A stretch of 64,000 bases of DNA from Micrococcales bacterium (GTDB lineage: Bacteria > Actinomycetota > Actinomycetes > S36-B12 > UBA10799): contig JADJCR010000006.1 of the NCBI GenBank assembly GCA_016703125.1, positions 149,859 through 213,858 of the forward strand, written 5' to 3'. Position 1 is the first letter of the stretch, and every line of letters begins with the position of its first letter. This document shows positions 20,213-28,803 of this stretch, in pieces. Below the pieces are notes generated by a model. The model was not told the origin of the DNA and ran no database searches. It was given only the letters and a program-made list of their open reading frames with translations. A program made the position numbers and the translations under genes.

Positions 20213-22300
20213 CTACTGCACCACGACAGTGGGCTTGCTCCCCGCTGGACCGAAGACCGCCAGGTAGGACCCTGCCGGCGCCTCGGTGGTCGCCGTGGCT
20301 CCCGCACCGGACTCCAGCAGCGACAACTTCTCGTCGTAGAGTTTCCACTCGCCTTGGCCGGAGACGGTCACGTTCGAGTCACTGGGGACCCGGCGCCACT
20401 CGACATGACCTTCTGCGCCGACGGTGACCGCATTGCTGCCGGCGGAGAGGCTGGTCACAGTCGCAGCCGATTGCAGGAGGCTGCTGCTGAACCTCAGGTA
20501 CTCCTGCCCGTCATGCTGTGAGAACTCGAAGTCGTACATGTCCCGCCCCGTCATCAGCGGAACCTCGACGAACATCGATCCGAAGCTGTCGCTGGCCATG
20601 GCATCGAACGGCACCGAGTCGACGAGCGCCCCCCGGGCCAGGAGGTAGCCGGACAGGCCTGGAATGTCTGCGATCTCGACGGAAGGCGGACCGCCGAAGC
20701 TCCAGAAGATCGAACTCGGATCCTCGTTGGCCAGCAGCCACTGGCTGCCCACACGATTGCGCCAGACCGGCGACAACGATCCCCCCGGCCGCACGCGCTG
20801 GCCGATGGTCGCCTGGGCGCGGAACGTCCCCGTTCCCCCGATCGCGCGTGACACAAGGTAGGTGCGATCCCAGGCCTTGACCAACCTGATCGACTGACCC
20901 GGGTTCTTCGTGGCCCAGAAGGCTCCCCCGGCCCGTCGCACGTACCGACCTGGTTGACGCTCCCACGTGCCGTCGGACAGCAGCGAGAACCGTAACGATC
21001 GACCCTTGCCCTCGGTCACCTTGACGGCCACGTTCTGCGCCAGGTACATCCCGGTTACCCGCTTGACCTGCTTCGGTGTCGGCTTGTCCTTGGCGGGCTT
21101 GTCGGTGGAGATCGGCTTGGGCATCTGCTTGACCGCACCGGTTTCGACCAGGGCATTGAGCAGTACGGTCGCCCCGATGGTCTCTGCACTGCCCGAACTG
21201 AAGGTCAGTCCGGCGCCCTCGACAACCACCGCCAGCCCGTGGTCCGGCGCGACCATGAAGGCGGCGTGGTACTGGACCAGATCGCCGCCCTTGGTCCAGC
21301 CGCGGACCCCGACGGACTTCAGCGCGGGGTCCTCGACGGAGTCCCAACCGAGCCCGTAGCGGAAGGCACTCGGCGGCGCGGCCCGCAGGGTCGTGGTCGT
21401 CTGATCGGTGCCCATCTGCTGCACAGCGGAACTCGACAGGATGCGCTTGCCCCCGACGACACCGTCTCCGGTGAAGATCATGGCCAGCCGGGCCATGTCG
21501 TCAGAGGTGGACAGCATGCCGCCCGCAGCAAGGATGTTGGGGACCTGGAGCGGATCGACCTTCCCCTTCTGGATGACCGGAGCGACATTGCGGGGCAGCG
21601 GCGTCGAGGTCAGATAGACCGAGTTCTCCATGCCCAACGGTTTCAGGATGTTCTTGGCGACGTAGTCCGCGTACGGCACGCCGGAGACCCGCTCCACCAC
21701 CAGTCCCGCCAGCGTGAAGCAGTCGTTGCAGTACACGTTCATGGCACCCGGTGTGGTCTTCAACCGTGAATCCCGCAGGCCGCGCAGGACTCGGTCGACG
21801 TAGGAACCTACGGGCTTGTAGGTGACCCCGTCGGCATAGTCCGTGCCGGGCAGCCCGGCGGAATGGTTGAGCAGCATCCGGACGGTGATCTGCCGGTACT
21901 GCGGCGACGCCATGCTGAAGTCCGGGATATAGCGGACCACAGGTGCGTCGAGGGAGACCTTACCGGCGTCGACCAACTGCATGACGGCGATCGCGGTGAC
22001 CGTCTTGCCCACGGATCCGACCCCGTACATGGCTTTGGGAGAGGGTTTCTTGCCGGCGGTGTTGCCGCGCCCGAAGGTCTGGCGCCACACCACCTTGCCG
22101 TTGGCGACCAGCGCCACCGACGCCGAGGTTGCGCTCGTCTGCTTGAGCGCGGACCGGACCGCCTTGCGGCCCTCCTTGATCGTCGTGGTGAACGTCGGAG
22201 CCGGTTGCTTGCTCGCGGTTTCCGAGGCCTGGACGGCGGGCACGCCGCCAAGGACCGTCGCGGTGGCGACGGTGGCCAGCAGGATCTTGGTGATGCGCAT
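20213..22300 (-). CDS. Secreted serine hydrolase, beta-lactamase/penicillin-binding fold, copy 1
   Basis: A 695-aa exported protein. A signal peptide (ILLATVATATVLGGVPAVQA) is followed by a class C beta-lactamase-like domain with the catalytic SxxK at S96-K99 (GSVGKTVTA), the YxN element at Y190-N192 (VYCND) and LLNHSAGLPG. The last 300 residues after TPKQVKR are an uncharacterised beta-rich extension ending in VFGPAGSKPTVVV. It would cleave or transfer D-Ala peptides or esters outside the cell. A close paralogue lies at 34504-36582, and the two also share the sequence just upstream of the start. Confidence 0.85.
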   Translation of the reverse strand: MRITKILLATVATATVLGGVPAVQASETASKQPAPTFTTTIKEGRKAVRSALKQTSATSASVALVANGKVVWRQTFGRGNTAGKKPSPKAMYGVGSVGKTVTAIAVMQLVDAGKVSLDAPVVRYIPDFSMASPQYRQITVRMLLNHSAGLPGTDYADGVTYKPVGSYVDRVLRGLRDSRLKTTPGAMNVYCNDCFTLAGLVVERVSGVPYADYVAKNILKPLGMENSVYLTSTPLPRNVAPVIQKGKVDPLQVPNILAAGGMLSTSDDMARLAMIFTGDGVVGGKRILSSSAVQQMGTDQTTTTLRAAPPSAFRYGLGWDSVEDPALKSVGVRGWTKGGDLVQYHAAFMVAPDHGLAVVVEGAGLTFSSGSAETIGATVLLNALVETGAVKQMPKPISTDKPAKDKPTPKQVKRVTGMYLAQNVAVKVTEGKGRSLRFSLLSDGTWERQPGRYVRRAGGAFWATKNPGQSIRLVKAWDRTYLVSRAIGGTGTFRAQATIGQRVRPGGSLSPVWRNRVGSQWLLANEDPSSIFWSFGGPPSVEIADIPGLSGYLLARGALVDSVPFDAMASDSFGSMFVEVPLMTGRDMYDFEFSQHDGQEYLRFSSSLLQSAATVTSLSAGSNAVTVGAEGHVEWRRVPSDSNVTVSGQGEWKLYDEKLSLLESGAGATATTEAPAGSYLAVFGPAGSKPTVVVQ

Positions 22301-22386
22301 TTCGTCAGCCCCTCACGTCACGCAGGGCTGCGTGCACGAGATCGACCCTAAGCGACGCAGGGTGGTGATGCCCGGTCTGGCCGCGA

Positions 22387-22992
22387 TCAGGACCACAGGC
22401 TCGGTCCATTGTCGGTGCCTGGCGCGACAAGCCGCAAGACAGTCTCGGCCACCAGCGCCGAGGCATCGTCGAGCGACAGGCCGGCCTGACGCAACGTGTT
22501 CAGCGTGACCGGGTGCGTGAGTCCGAATACCGCGCTGCGCACACGATCGTCGGCCAGCGCCGGACCCAGGACCCGCGTGTACAACGCACCGACCGCCTCC
22601 CAGAAGTTCGCTTGCCCGTCGCGCAGCGCCTGGTTGTCCATCTCGTACCGGAAGACCTCGAACCACGGCGTGCTGCGGTCGTAGAACGCGAACACCTCCC
22701 GGACCAGGCGCCGCACCCGCGGGGCATGCCCGGACTCGGTCCACTCGCGGTCGTCGGGAATCCGGATGTCCTCGGTCAGGCGCGACACCACAACGCGAGC
22801 GAGTTCCTCGGCCGTTCCGAAATGATTCAGGATCGTCGCGGGCGACACATCGGCCCGGCGGGCGACAGTCTGCAGGCTCGTGGCACCGATACCGCGCTCG
22901 CGGTAACTGGCCAGGGCTGCGTCCACGATTCGCTCGCGGGTGCCTGCGGCCCGGGCAGCCCGCACCGTCATCGAATACGGCCTCCGCGCCAT
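22387..22992 (-). CDS. TetR-family repressor
   Basis: A 201-aa regulator. The N-terminal helix-turn-helix is RERIVDAALASYRERGIGATS... through VARRADVSPATILNHFG. The C-terminal ligand-binding domain contains a Trp/Phe-rich stretch (YDRSTPWFEVFRYEMD). It is divergent from the alpha/beta-hydrolase-fold gene, and the shared promoter region holds 11-bp direct repeats that are the likely operator. The inducer is unknown. Confidence 0.85.
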   Translation of the reverse strand: MARRPYSMTVRAARAAGTRERIVDAALASYRERGIGATSLQTVARRADVSPATILNHFGTAEELARVVVSRLTEDIRIPDDREWTESGHAPRVRRLVREVFAFYDRSTPWFEVFRYEMDNQALRDGQANFWEAVGALYTRVLGPALADDRVRSAVFGLTHPVTLNTLRQAGLSLDDASALVAETVLRLVAPGTDNGPSLWS

Positions 22993-23007
22993 CCCTCTCC
23001 CCTACTA

Positions 23008-23053
23008 ATTGACTGAATGGTCTATTGACTGAATATTGCGTTCATCGTAATGT
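23008..23053 (+). promoter_or_regulatory. Promoter with repeated operator in the TetR/hydrolase-fold divergent region
   Basis: ATTGACTGAAT occurs at 23008-23018 and again at 23024-23034, a 16-bp period. The second copy contains TTGACT (23025-23030), which with TAATGT (23048-23053) gives a 17-bp spaced sigma-70-like promoter for the rightward gene. A TetR dimer bound to the repeats would cover the -35 box. Confidence 0.55.
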
Positions 23054-23088
23054 CGGGGACGCCGGCCGTCAAACCACTGGAGGCTCCG

Positions 23089-23925
23089 ATGTCACAGCTC
23101 GTACCGACCCGGGTGGGCACGCTGCGAGTGGACGTGCAGGACGCTGGCGACCACCTTCCGGCCGCCCTGCTCTGGCACAGCCTGTTCGTCGACGAACGCA
23201 GTTGGGAGCGCGTCGTCCCCTACCTTTCGCGGGACCGGCGGCTCATCAATGTGAGGGGACCCGGCCATGGCGGGAGCGGCGACGCCGGCCATCGCTACTC
23301 GATACTGGACTGCGCCGAGGCCGCGCTGGAGATCCTCGACATGATCGGTGTCCAGGGCCCTGTTGACTGGGTCGGCAACGCGTGGGGAGGCCACGTCGGG
23401 ATCGTGTTCGCGGCGAGCCATCCGGACCGGATCCGAACCCTGGTCACGGCCGGGACCCCGGTCCACCCGTACCCGCTGTCCGGCAGGTTGAGCACCCAAG
23501 CGATGGTTGCCGTCTACTGGCTCCTCGGCCCCGTCGGTTACCTCACCAACGCTGTGGTCGAGGCCCTGCTCTCCGAATCGACCCGTGCCGAGGACACGCC
23601 CGCTGCCGACCTCGTCCGGGACTCGTTCATGCGCGCTGATCGACATGGCATGGCCAATGCCGTGGTCTCCATCTCCCTCAGACGACCCGACCTCACTCCC
23701 CTGCTTCCCGAGGTGCAGGTGCCCACTCTGTTCATCACCGGTTCGGACCACCCGGACTGGTCACCGGAGCAGGTGCGGGCGGCCGCGGCCCTGCTCCCGC
23801 GCGGATCCAGCCACGTGATCGACCGTGCCGCGTATCTCGTGCCGCTAGAAGCACCCGCCGAGTTCAGCGGCTGCGTGCGCGAGTTCTGGGCAATCCATCC
23901 TGCAGGAGCCGCCCGCGTCGACTGA
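23089..23925 (+). CDS. Alpha/beta-hydrolase-fold protein lacking the catalytic Ser and His
   Basis: A 278-aa protein with the fold of MhpC-like hydrolases: LLWHSLFVDERSW, NVRGPGHGGSG and PTLFITGSDHPDWSP. The nucleophile elbow reads WVGNAWGGHVG with Ala (GCG) where Ser is expected. The usual AGHxPxLEAP motif reads RAAYLVPLEAP with Tyr (TAT) for His (CAT). Each change is one base away from the active codon, so the protein is predicted not to hydrolyse, unless both are reading errors. GGAGG precedes the ATG. It is controlled by the divergent TetR-type gene by position. Confidence 0.8.
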   Translation: MSQLVPTRVGTLRVDVQDAGDHLPAALLWHSLFVDERSWERVVPYLSRDRRLINVRGPGHGGSGDAGHRYSILDCAEAALEILDMIGVQGPVDWVGNAWGGHVGIVFAASHPDRIRTLVTAGTPVHPYPLSGRLSTQAMVAVYWLLGPVGYLTNAVVEALLSESTRAEDTPAADLVRDSFMRADRHGMANAVVSISLRRPDLTPLLPEVQVPTLFITGSDHPDWSPEQVRAAAALLPRGSSHVIDRAAYLVPLEAPAEFSGCVREFWAIHPAGAARVD

Positions 23926-23932
23926 GCGGGGG

Positions 23933-24332
23933 CTAGTCGAGGGACCAGAACCGAACCCCGTACGCATCGAAACCCCATGTCGTACGTGGCCACCACCTCC
24001 ATCTCGTTGGTGCGCATGACCGCCGCGTGCAGCGCGTCCCGCACGGATCCGCCGTGCTCGCGCAGGAGGTCCAGGCACCTGTCGGTGTCGGCGAGGGTGA
24101 CGGGCAGGACCTCGGCGCAGAGCTGGACCATCAGGGCATACACCGTGCCGGCTACCTCCGGCAGGCCAAGCCGGTGGTAGCGGTGCAAGATCTCCTGCAG
24201 AACCTCCGTGCTGGTCACCGCGTGGATCTCGCCGCGCTGGACGCGGCCCAGGAACCGCAGGCAAGGATCCTTGTGCGGATGAGGCGCCCCGGCCGCGTAC
24301 ATAGGGATGTTCGAATCGACGAAGACCTTCAT
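23933..24332 (-). CDS. vapC: VapC-type PIN-domain toxin, frameshift near C-terminus
   Basis: A PIN-domain endoribonuclease toxin of about 133 aa. Acidic metal-site residues are visible in FVDSNIPMYAAG, STEVLQEILHRY, RDALHAAVM and ATYDMGF. After ATYDMGF an extra T near 23970 shifts the frame; in the other frame it finishes DAYGVRFWSLD and stops at 23933, a standard VapC ending. The start overlaps the antitoxin stop by 4 bp. Converges with the hydrolase-fold gene. Confidence 0.8.
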
Positions 24333-24556
24333 CCGTACCGCGCGTCGATCTCGGCGACCATCTGCTCGATGTCCGCGGTGGGTGCGTTGATCCCTGCCAG
24401 CGTGGCCACGGGGTCCGCGTCGGCGATGCGCTGTGCTAGCGCGGCCTCGATGGCACTTCTCACGAACTCCCCCTTGGAGACACGTTCACGCGCTGCGGCC
24501 TGAGCCAGTGCCAGATCCAGCTCCTCTGGGATGAGGACCTGCAATCTGTGGCTCAT
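24329..24556 (-). CDS. vapB: VapB-type ribbon-helix-helix antitoxin
   Basis: A 75-aa protein with an N-terminal ribbon-helix-helix (HRLQVLIPEELDLALAQAA, RVSKGEFVRSAIEAAL) and a flexible acidic C-terminus expected to block the toxin. It is first in the operon and overlaps the toxin start as ATGA. Such antitoxins usually repress their own promoter, here in the short gap before 24652. Confidence 0.8.
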   Translation of the reverse strand: MSHRLQVLIPEELDLALAQAAARERVSKGEFVRSAIEAALAQRIADADPVATLAGINAPTADIEQMVAEIDARYG

Positions 24557-24651
24557 ATGCTCATGTTAGTCAGTGTGTAGTGACTGGGTCCAGGGCCGTG
24601 AATGCGCTGCCTCGGCGGACAATGGCGGTACATCGATTTGGGAGGTCCTCC

Positions 24652-25308
24652 ATGGCCGCATTCCTCGCCCGTCGGCGCACCGCCGTCATCGCGTTCATCA
24701 TCGGCCTGCTCCTTGCCAGTGCTGGCACGGCGACCGCTGCCCGCCTCATCACGAGCAAGGACATCAAGAACGGCACCATCAAGGCGAAGGACCTGTCCAA
24801 GCCCCTGCGGAGCAAGCTGAACGCACCGGGTCCGCAGGGCCCCAAGGGCGACACGGGCGAGCGGGGCGCAGCTGGCCCGAGTTGGGCCGCTGCCGGCACG
24901 GCCGGTCCGACGAGCACGCAGAACACCCCCGACCTCACTGGCTACACGGTCGCCGGCTACCCCCAGACGTTCACGGTGCCGGAGTCCGGGCCGGTCCTCG
25001 CCTCCACCTCCGTGAGCATCACGATCACCTGCGACGGCCCGGACAGCCCCACGTACAACTGCGGCACGAACTGGGCGCTGGCGATCGACGGCCAACCCCT
25101 CAGGGGCAGCGGGTTCGGCAGCAGCGTCTCCAGCCCGGGGGGGCCGACAACGCGTGAGTTGACACTCTTCGGGACTCTGGCGGATCTGCCCGCCGGCGAA
25201 CACACGCTGCGCGTGTACACCAAGCAGTTCCTGGATGGTGGCGCATCCGGCAGCGTGTCGGTGGCCTCCTGGGCGTTCAGCGTGCAGCGCGTGGGCTCGG
25301 TGCAGTGA
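24652..25308 (+). CDS. Secreted short collagen-like protein
   Basis: A 218-aa exported protein. It has a signal peptide (AVIAFIIGLLLASAGTATAA) and an actinobacterial KDIKNGTIKAKDLSK segment. A short Gly-X-Y stretch (PGPQGPKGDTGERGAAGP) follows, and then a C-terminal beta-sandwich-like domain with two Cys (ITCDG, YNCGT). GGGAGG lies upstream of the ATG at 24652. Its surface function is unknown. Confidence 0.7.
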   Translation: MAAFLARRRTAVIAFIIGLLLASAGTATAARLITSKDIKNGTIKAKDLSKPLRSKLNAPGPQGPKGDTGERGAAGPSWAAAGTAGPTSTQNTPDLTGYTVAGYPQTFTVPESGPVLASTSVSITITCDGPDSPTYNCGTNWALAIDGQPLRGSGFGSSVSSPGGPTTRELTLFGTLADLPAGEHTLRVYTKQFLDGGASGSVSVASWAFSVQRVGSVQ

Positions 25309-25386
25309 CACTCTGAGAACCCATTCCGGCTCGGGTTCCAGCGGGGATTCGTTCGGCACCCAGCACCGGCATGGAACCATTGCGCC

Positions 25387-25746
25387 ATGAAGCCACTGCT
25401 GTCCCTCGCGTTCACCGCCACCCTTGTCGTCGCCGCCACTGCACTGCCCGCGCCGGCGTCGGCCGCTCCCAAAGCCTGCGATGGGGTTCCCAAGCAGAAG
25501 ATCACCAAACTGAAGGCCGACAACACGAGTTGCGCGACAGCGCGCAAAGTCGCCAAGGGCTGGAAGCGCACAGGGCCGTCGAAGGGTTTCAGTTGCGGCT
25601 ACTACCCCATCACGAACAACAAACAGATCGAGACGGTTCGCTGCGCGAAGGACGAGGCGATCGTGACGTTCAAGAAGCGATGGATCGGGCAAATGCCGTT
25701 CCCGACGCTCCCCCCGATCCAGTTGCCCTCTGTGAGCGCAAACTGA
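25387..25746 (+). CDS. Small secreted cysteine-containing protein
   Basis: A 119-aa protein with a clear signal peptide cut after APASAA. The mature part is basic with four cysteines (KACDG, TSCATARK, FSCGYY, VRCAKDE), suggesting two disulfides. The layout resembles other small actinobacterial secreted proteins with a conserved C-A-T-A-R-K segment. No function can be assigned. Confidence 0.65.
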   Translation: MKPLLSLAFTATLVVAATALPAPASAAPKACDGVPKQKITKLKADNTSCATARKVAKGWKRTGPSKGFSCGYYPITNNKQIETVRCAKDEAIVTFKKRWIGQMPFPTLPPIQLPSVSAN

Positions 25747-25752
25747 CGGCGT

Positions 25753-26241
25753 CTACATCAGTCCGGCGGACTCGAGGGCCTGCCTTGCTGCGGCTTTGGA
25801 GCCGCCCAGCGTGATCTTGTAGGTCTTGCCGGTCGTCTTGAGGATCAACATGTCCGATCCGACACCACCCTCGGGCCCGGCGGTTGTCTTCACTCTCACC
25901 TTGGACACGGTGGCCCGGTCGACTGCGAAGTTCGCGGCGTTGTCCGCGAGCACCCCGTCCGGTCCCGTCTGAAGGTAGCGCTGGACGAGTCTGTCGTAGA
26001 CGTGCGGGTTGGCCATCAACTGCCCCATTCGCCCTTTGCCCTCATCCTTGGCCTCGCCGCGCGCCTGGTCGGACAGTTCCTTCATCCGATCGACTGTGAT
26101 GCGCGCGAACAGGATGCGGTTGTTGGTGATCACCAGGGAGTGCTGGCGGCTCTTCACCCCCAGGAAACCGGCCCTCAGAGTCACGTTCGGGATGACCGAC
26201 AGGATTCGCTCCGTCGTCCCATAGGGGTATTCGATCGTCAT
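25753..26241 (-). CDS. PH-like domain protein of unknown function
   Basis: A 162-aa cytosolic protein with beta strands typical of bacterial PH-like proteins (HSLVITNNRILFARI near the start and DMLILKTTGKTYKITLGG near the end), separated by a charged helical part (ELSDQARGEAKDEGKGRMG). No signal or membrane segment. It converges on the small secreted gene. I do not recognise a more specific family. Confidence 0.6.
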   Translation of the reverse strand: MTIEYPYGTTERILSVIPNVTLRAGFLGVKSRQHSLVITNNRILFARITVDRMKELSDQARGEAKDEGKGRMGQLMANPHVYDRLVQRYLQTGPDGVLADNAANFAVDRATVSKVRVKTTAGPEGGVGSDMLILKTTGKTYKITLGGSKAAARQALESAGLM

Positions 26242-26494
26242 CGACGACTCCTTCCGACCACGCGGGTGTCCCCTCCGAACCCTTCTTCAAGGCTACCCCG
26301 TCGGGCCGGTGCCATACGGCAAGGCCGTCGCGGATCGCCTACCATCGCTGTGTGTCTGACGACCGCTCCGAGGACTGCGCGGCACCGATCCGGCGGTCCG
26401 AACAGTGGTACATGCAGGGACCTCTTGGCGGAGTGCGCTCATGCCGTGCGAACCTCACCGCGTCGACAACAGTGCCACGCGGAAGCAGACTGCG

Positions 26495-27763
26495 GTGAGA
26501 ACTCGACTGCTCATCAGCGACGTGCTCCTGGGCGGCCGCAGGACCGACGTGGTCATCGCGGGCAACCGCTTCGAGTCCATCGGCCGGCAGCAGACCGGCG
26601 ACTTCGACCACGTGATCCGGTGTCACGGCCGGAAGGCTATCGTTGCGCCGTTCTACAACTCCCACACGCACGCGGCCATGACCCTGCTGCGCGGCTACGC
26701 CGACGACGTGGAACTAGCCGAGTGGTTGACCGAGCACATCTGGCCGGCGGAGGCGCGACTGACGGCAGACGACATCTACGCGGGCAGCCGGGTCGCGATC
26801 CTCGAGATGATCAAGTCGGGGACCGTCTTCTTCAATGACATGTACTGGGATCAACCCGCTACTGCCCGGGCTGCCGACGAGATGGGTGTGCGGGCAGCGA
26901 TCGGCATGCTCTACCTGTCCGGCCCTGAAGGGACGCGCAACCCGCGTAGCGAGCGCAGCAACGCCGAACTCCTGGAGCTCGCACCTGATCTGCCGGACCG
27001 GATCCAGCTCTGCGAGGCACCCCACTCGGTGTACGCGGTGCCGGAGGCGATGCTGCGCGCAGCGGCCGAGGCTGCGGCGGAGTCGGGCCGGTTGCTGCAC
27101 ATCCATGTGAGCGAGACCCGCAAGGAGAACGCGGACTGCCTCGCGCAGACCGGCCGGTCCCCGGTCGCATATCTGGACGACCTCGGGGTCACCGGCGCGC
27201 ACAGCATCCTGGCGCACTGCGTGCACCTGGCGGATGCGGATCGGGGCATCCTGGCTGAACGCGACGCGGTCATCGCGCACCTGCCGACGTCGAACATGAA
27301 GCTGTGCAGCGGCCAGTTCGACCACGCCGCCGCGCGTGCTGCGGGCATCCGTCTGACACTGGGCACCGACGGCGCTTCCAGCAACAACTCCCTGTCGATG
27401 CTCACCGAGATGAAACTGGCATCGCTGTCGGCCAAGATCCGTTCCGGGTCGCCGACCGAGGCCCCCGATCACGAGATGTTCGCGATGGCCACCGTCGCCG
27501 GCGCGCGCGCCTTCGGGATCGACGGCGGCGAGATCGCTGAGGGACGGCTGGCCGATGCGCTCCTTATCGACCTGGACCAACCGAGCCTGGTCGCGGATCA
27601 CAACCTGGAGTCCAACTTGGTGTATGCGGCCGACTCGAGCGTCATCGACACCGTCATCTGCGACGGCCGGGTGCTGATGGCCGGCCGCCGTGTTCCTGGC
27701 GAGGAGGAGATCCTTGCGCAGGGCCGCGCCGCCGCGGCACGGGTCCGCGGGCGGCGTGACTAG
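26495..27763 (+). CDS. Amidohydrolase of the MTA/SAH deaminase (TrzA/AtzA-like) group
   Basis: A 422-aa metal-dependent deaminase or chlorohydrolase-type enzyme. Metal ligands are visible: FYNSHTHAAMTLLRGYADD, LHIHVSETRKEN, ILAHCVHL and LGTDGASSNN. Length and motifs fit 5-methylthioadenosine/S-adenosylhomocysteine deaminases, but substrates vary widely within the group. The GTG at 26495 (MRTRLLISDVLL) is chosen because family members begin at this point; the frame is open further upstream. Confidence 0.8.
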   Translation: MRTRLLISDVLLGGRRTDVVIAGNRFESIGRQQTGDFDHVIRCHGRKAIVAPFYNSHTHAAMTLLRGYADDVELAEWLTEHIWPAEARLTADDIYAGSRVAILEMIKSGTVFFNDMYWDQPATARAADEMGVRAAIGMLYLSGPEGTRNPRSERSNAELLELAPDLPDRIQLCEAPHSVYAVPEAMLRAAAEAAAESGRLLHIHVSETRKENADCLAQTGRSPVAYLDDLGVTGAHSILAHCVHLADADRGILAERDAVIAHLPTSNMKLCSGQFDHAAARAAGIRLTLGTDGASSNNSLSMLTEMKLASLSAKIRSGSPTEAPDHEMFAMATVAGARAFGIDGGEIAEGRLADALLIDLDQPSLVADHNLESNLVYAADSSVIDTVICDGRVLMAGRRVPGEEEILAQGRAAAARVRGRRD

Positions 27764-28425
27764 CCAACAACCTCCGCGATCCGGGTGCCGTCTCCGTGGC
27801 CGATTCCACGGAGGTCCCAGGTTCGAACGGCGGCACAGACCGTCACCGTGATGTCGTGGCGGCCACGCCGTACGAACCCATGCTTGGGCAACGCGTTGTT
27901 GGTGCCCTCGATCGCGATCGGGACGATCGGCACCTGCGCTGCCACGGCAAGCTCGAAGGCTCGGGTCTTGCGCGCCTTCAACTCGCCGGTGGCGGAGCGA
28001 GTTCCTTCGGGGAACATCATGAGCGAACTCCCCTGTGCGAGCGCCTGCTCAATCTGCTCCATCATCTGGACGACACTGTCCCGGTTGCCCCGCTGCAACG
28101 GGATGTAGTCGTTCAGCAGCATGTTCAGCCGACACCCGGGACCTTGAAGATCTCGGCCTTGGACACCCATTTGAAGTCGGTGAACAGCCTGAACAGAACC
28201 AGGATGTCCAGCAACGACAGGTGATTGGCCACGTGCACGTGCGTTGGCGTCGCGCTCGATGAGGTCGCGGCCGTGGATCGTCACCCGCCAGGCGGGATTC
28301 AGCCACGCGTACAGCGACGCCCAGAAGCAGGTGAACAGGTGCAGCGCGCGCCGGCGCCGGTCGAACGGCGCGGTGACCGCCCAGATGACCACGGCTACGG
28401 GGAACAGCAGAGCCGAACTGATCAC
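27760..28425 (-). CDS. 1-acyl-glycerol-3-phosphate acyltransferase-like (PlsC family), two compensating frameshifts
   Basis: A membrane-bound acyltransferase of phospholipid synthesis, about 221 aa. The N-terminal anchor is ALLFPVAVVIWAVTAP. The catalytic HxxxxD motif (ANHLSLLDILVLF) is in a neighbouring frame between about 28235 and 28130. The frame leaves after RDLIER (one extra base) and returns at LNMLLNDYIPLQRGN (one missing G). Downstream FPEGTRS and PIVPIAIEGTNNALP are in the main frame. Joined, it is a full-length PlsC domain. It converges with the amidohydrolase (4-bp overlap). Confidence 0.75.
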   Translation of the reverse strand: MISSALLFPVAVVIWAVTAPFDRRRRALHLFTCFWASLYAWLNPAWRVTIHGRDLIERDANARARGQSPVVAGHPGSVQAVHRLQMGVQGRDLQGPGCRLNMLLNDYIPLQRGNRDSVVQMMEQIEQALAQGSSLMMFPEGTRSATGELKARKTRAFELAVAAQVPIVPIAIEGTNNALPKHGFVRRGRHDITVTVCAAVRTWDLRGIGHGDGTRIAEVVG

Positions 28426-28439
28426 GACGAAGCCCCAGG

Positions 28440-28610
28440 GACTGGTTGATCTCCTGGGTCGCTGAGCGCATTACCGCACTCGAAGCGGAAGCCGACCGGC
28501 TCGTCGCTCTCGGCGCCGCTCGCCTCCAGCGCCTCGAGCCTGCCCCTCCGCTGCAGGCGGGGCACATCGTCATGGCCGACCCGGAGGGAAACGAGTTCTG
28601 TCGGGACTAG
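28440..28610 (+). pseudogene. C-terminal fragment of a VOC/glyoxalase-fold protein
   Basis: The frame reads ERITALEAEADRLVALGAAR and then HIVMADPEGNEFCRD before a stop at 28610. That is the typical end of glyoxalase-like (VOC) proteins. The front half is missing: upstream DNA is the start of the divergent acyltransferase. A decayed remnant. Confidence 0.5.
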
Positions 28611-28734
28611 GTGTGACCAACGGACGCCGGTCACGCGAAGGAGCACGGAAGGGCGGGAAGCTCGAACTCATGCCCATGCACCCCAGCCCGATCGCCGACA
28701 CCTCCAGGTCGGCTCCGAGCATGCGCCTGTTCAT
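28570..28734 (-). pseudogene. N-terminal fragment of an aldo-keto reductase
   Basis: Beginning at ATG 28734, with AGGAG well placed upstream, the frame reads LGADLEVSAIGLGCMGMSS, the signature opening of AKR11/13-type reductases. After about 27 residues it runs antisense into the VOC fragment and stops at 28570. The junction near 28640 looks like a deletion or recombination point. A complete but different aldo-keto reductase follows at 28804. Confidence 0.5.
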
Positions 28735-28803
28735 ACGCGCTCTCCTGTCTTGTGTTGGATTCTTCCGGTCGGGCGGCGTGGGTCGATCTCCACGACTCGC
28801 TCC

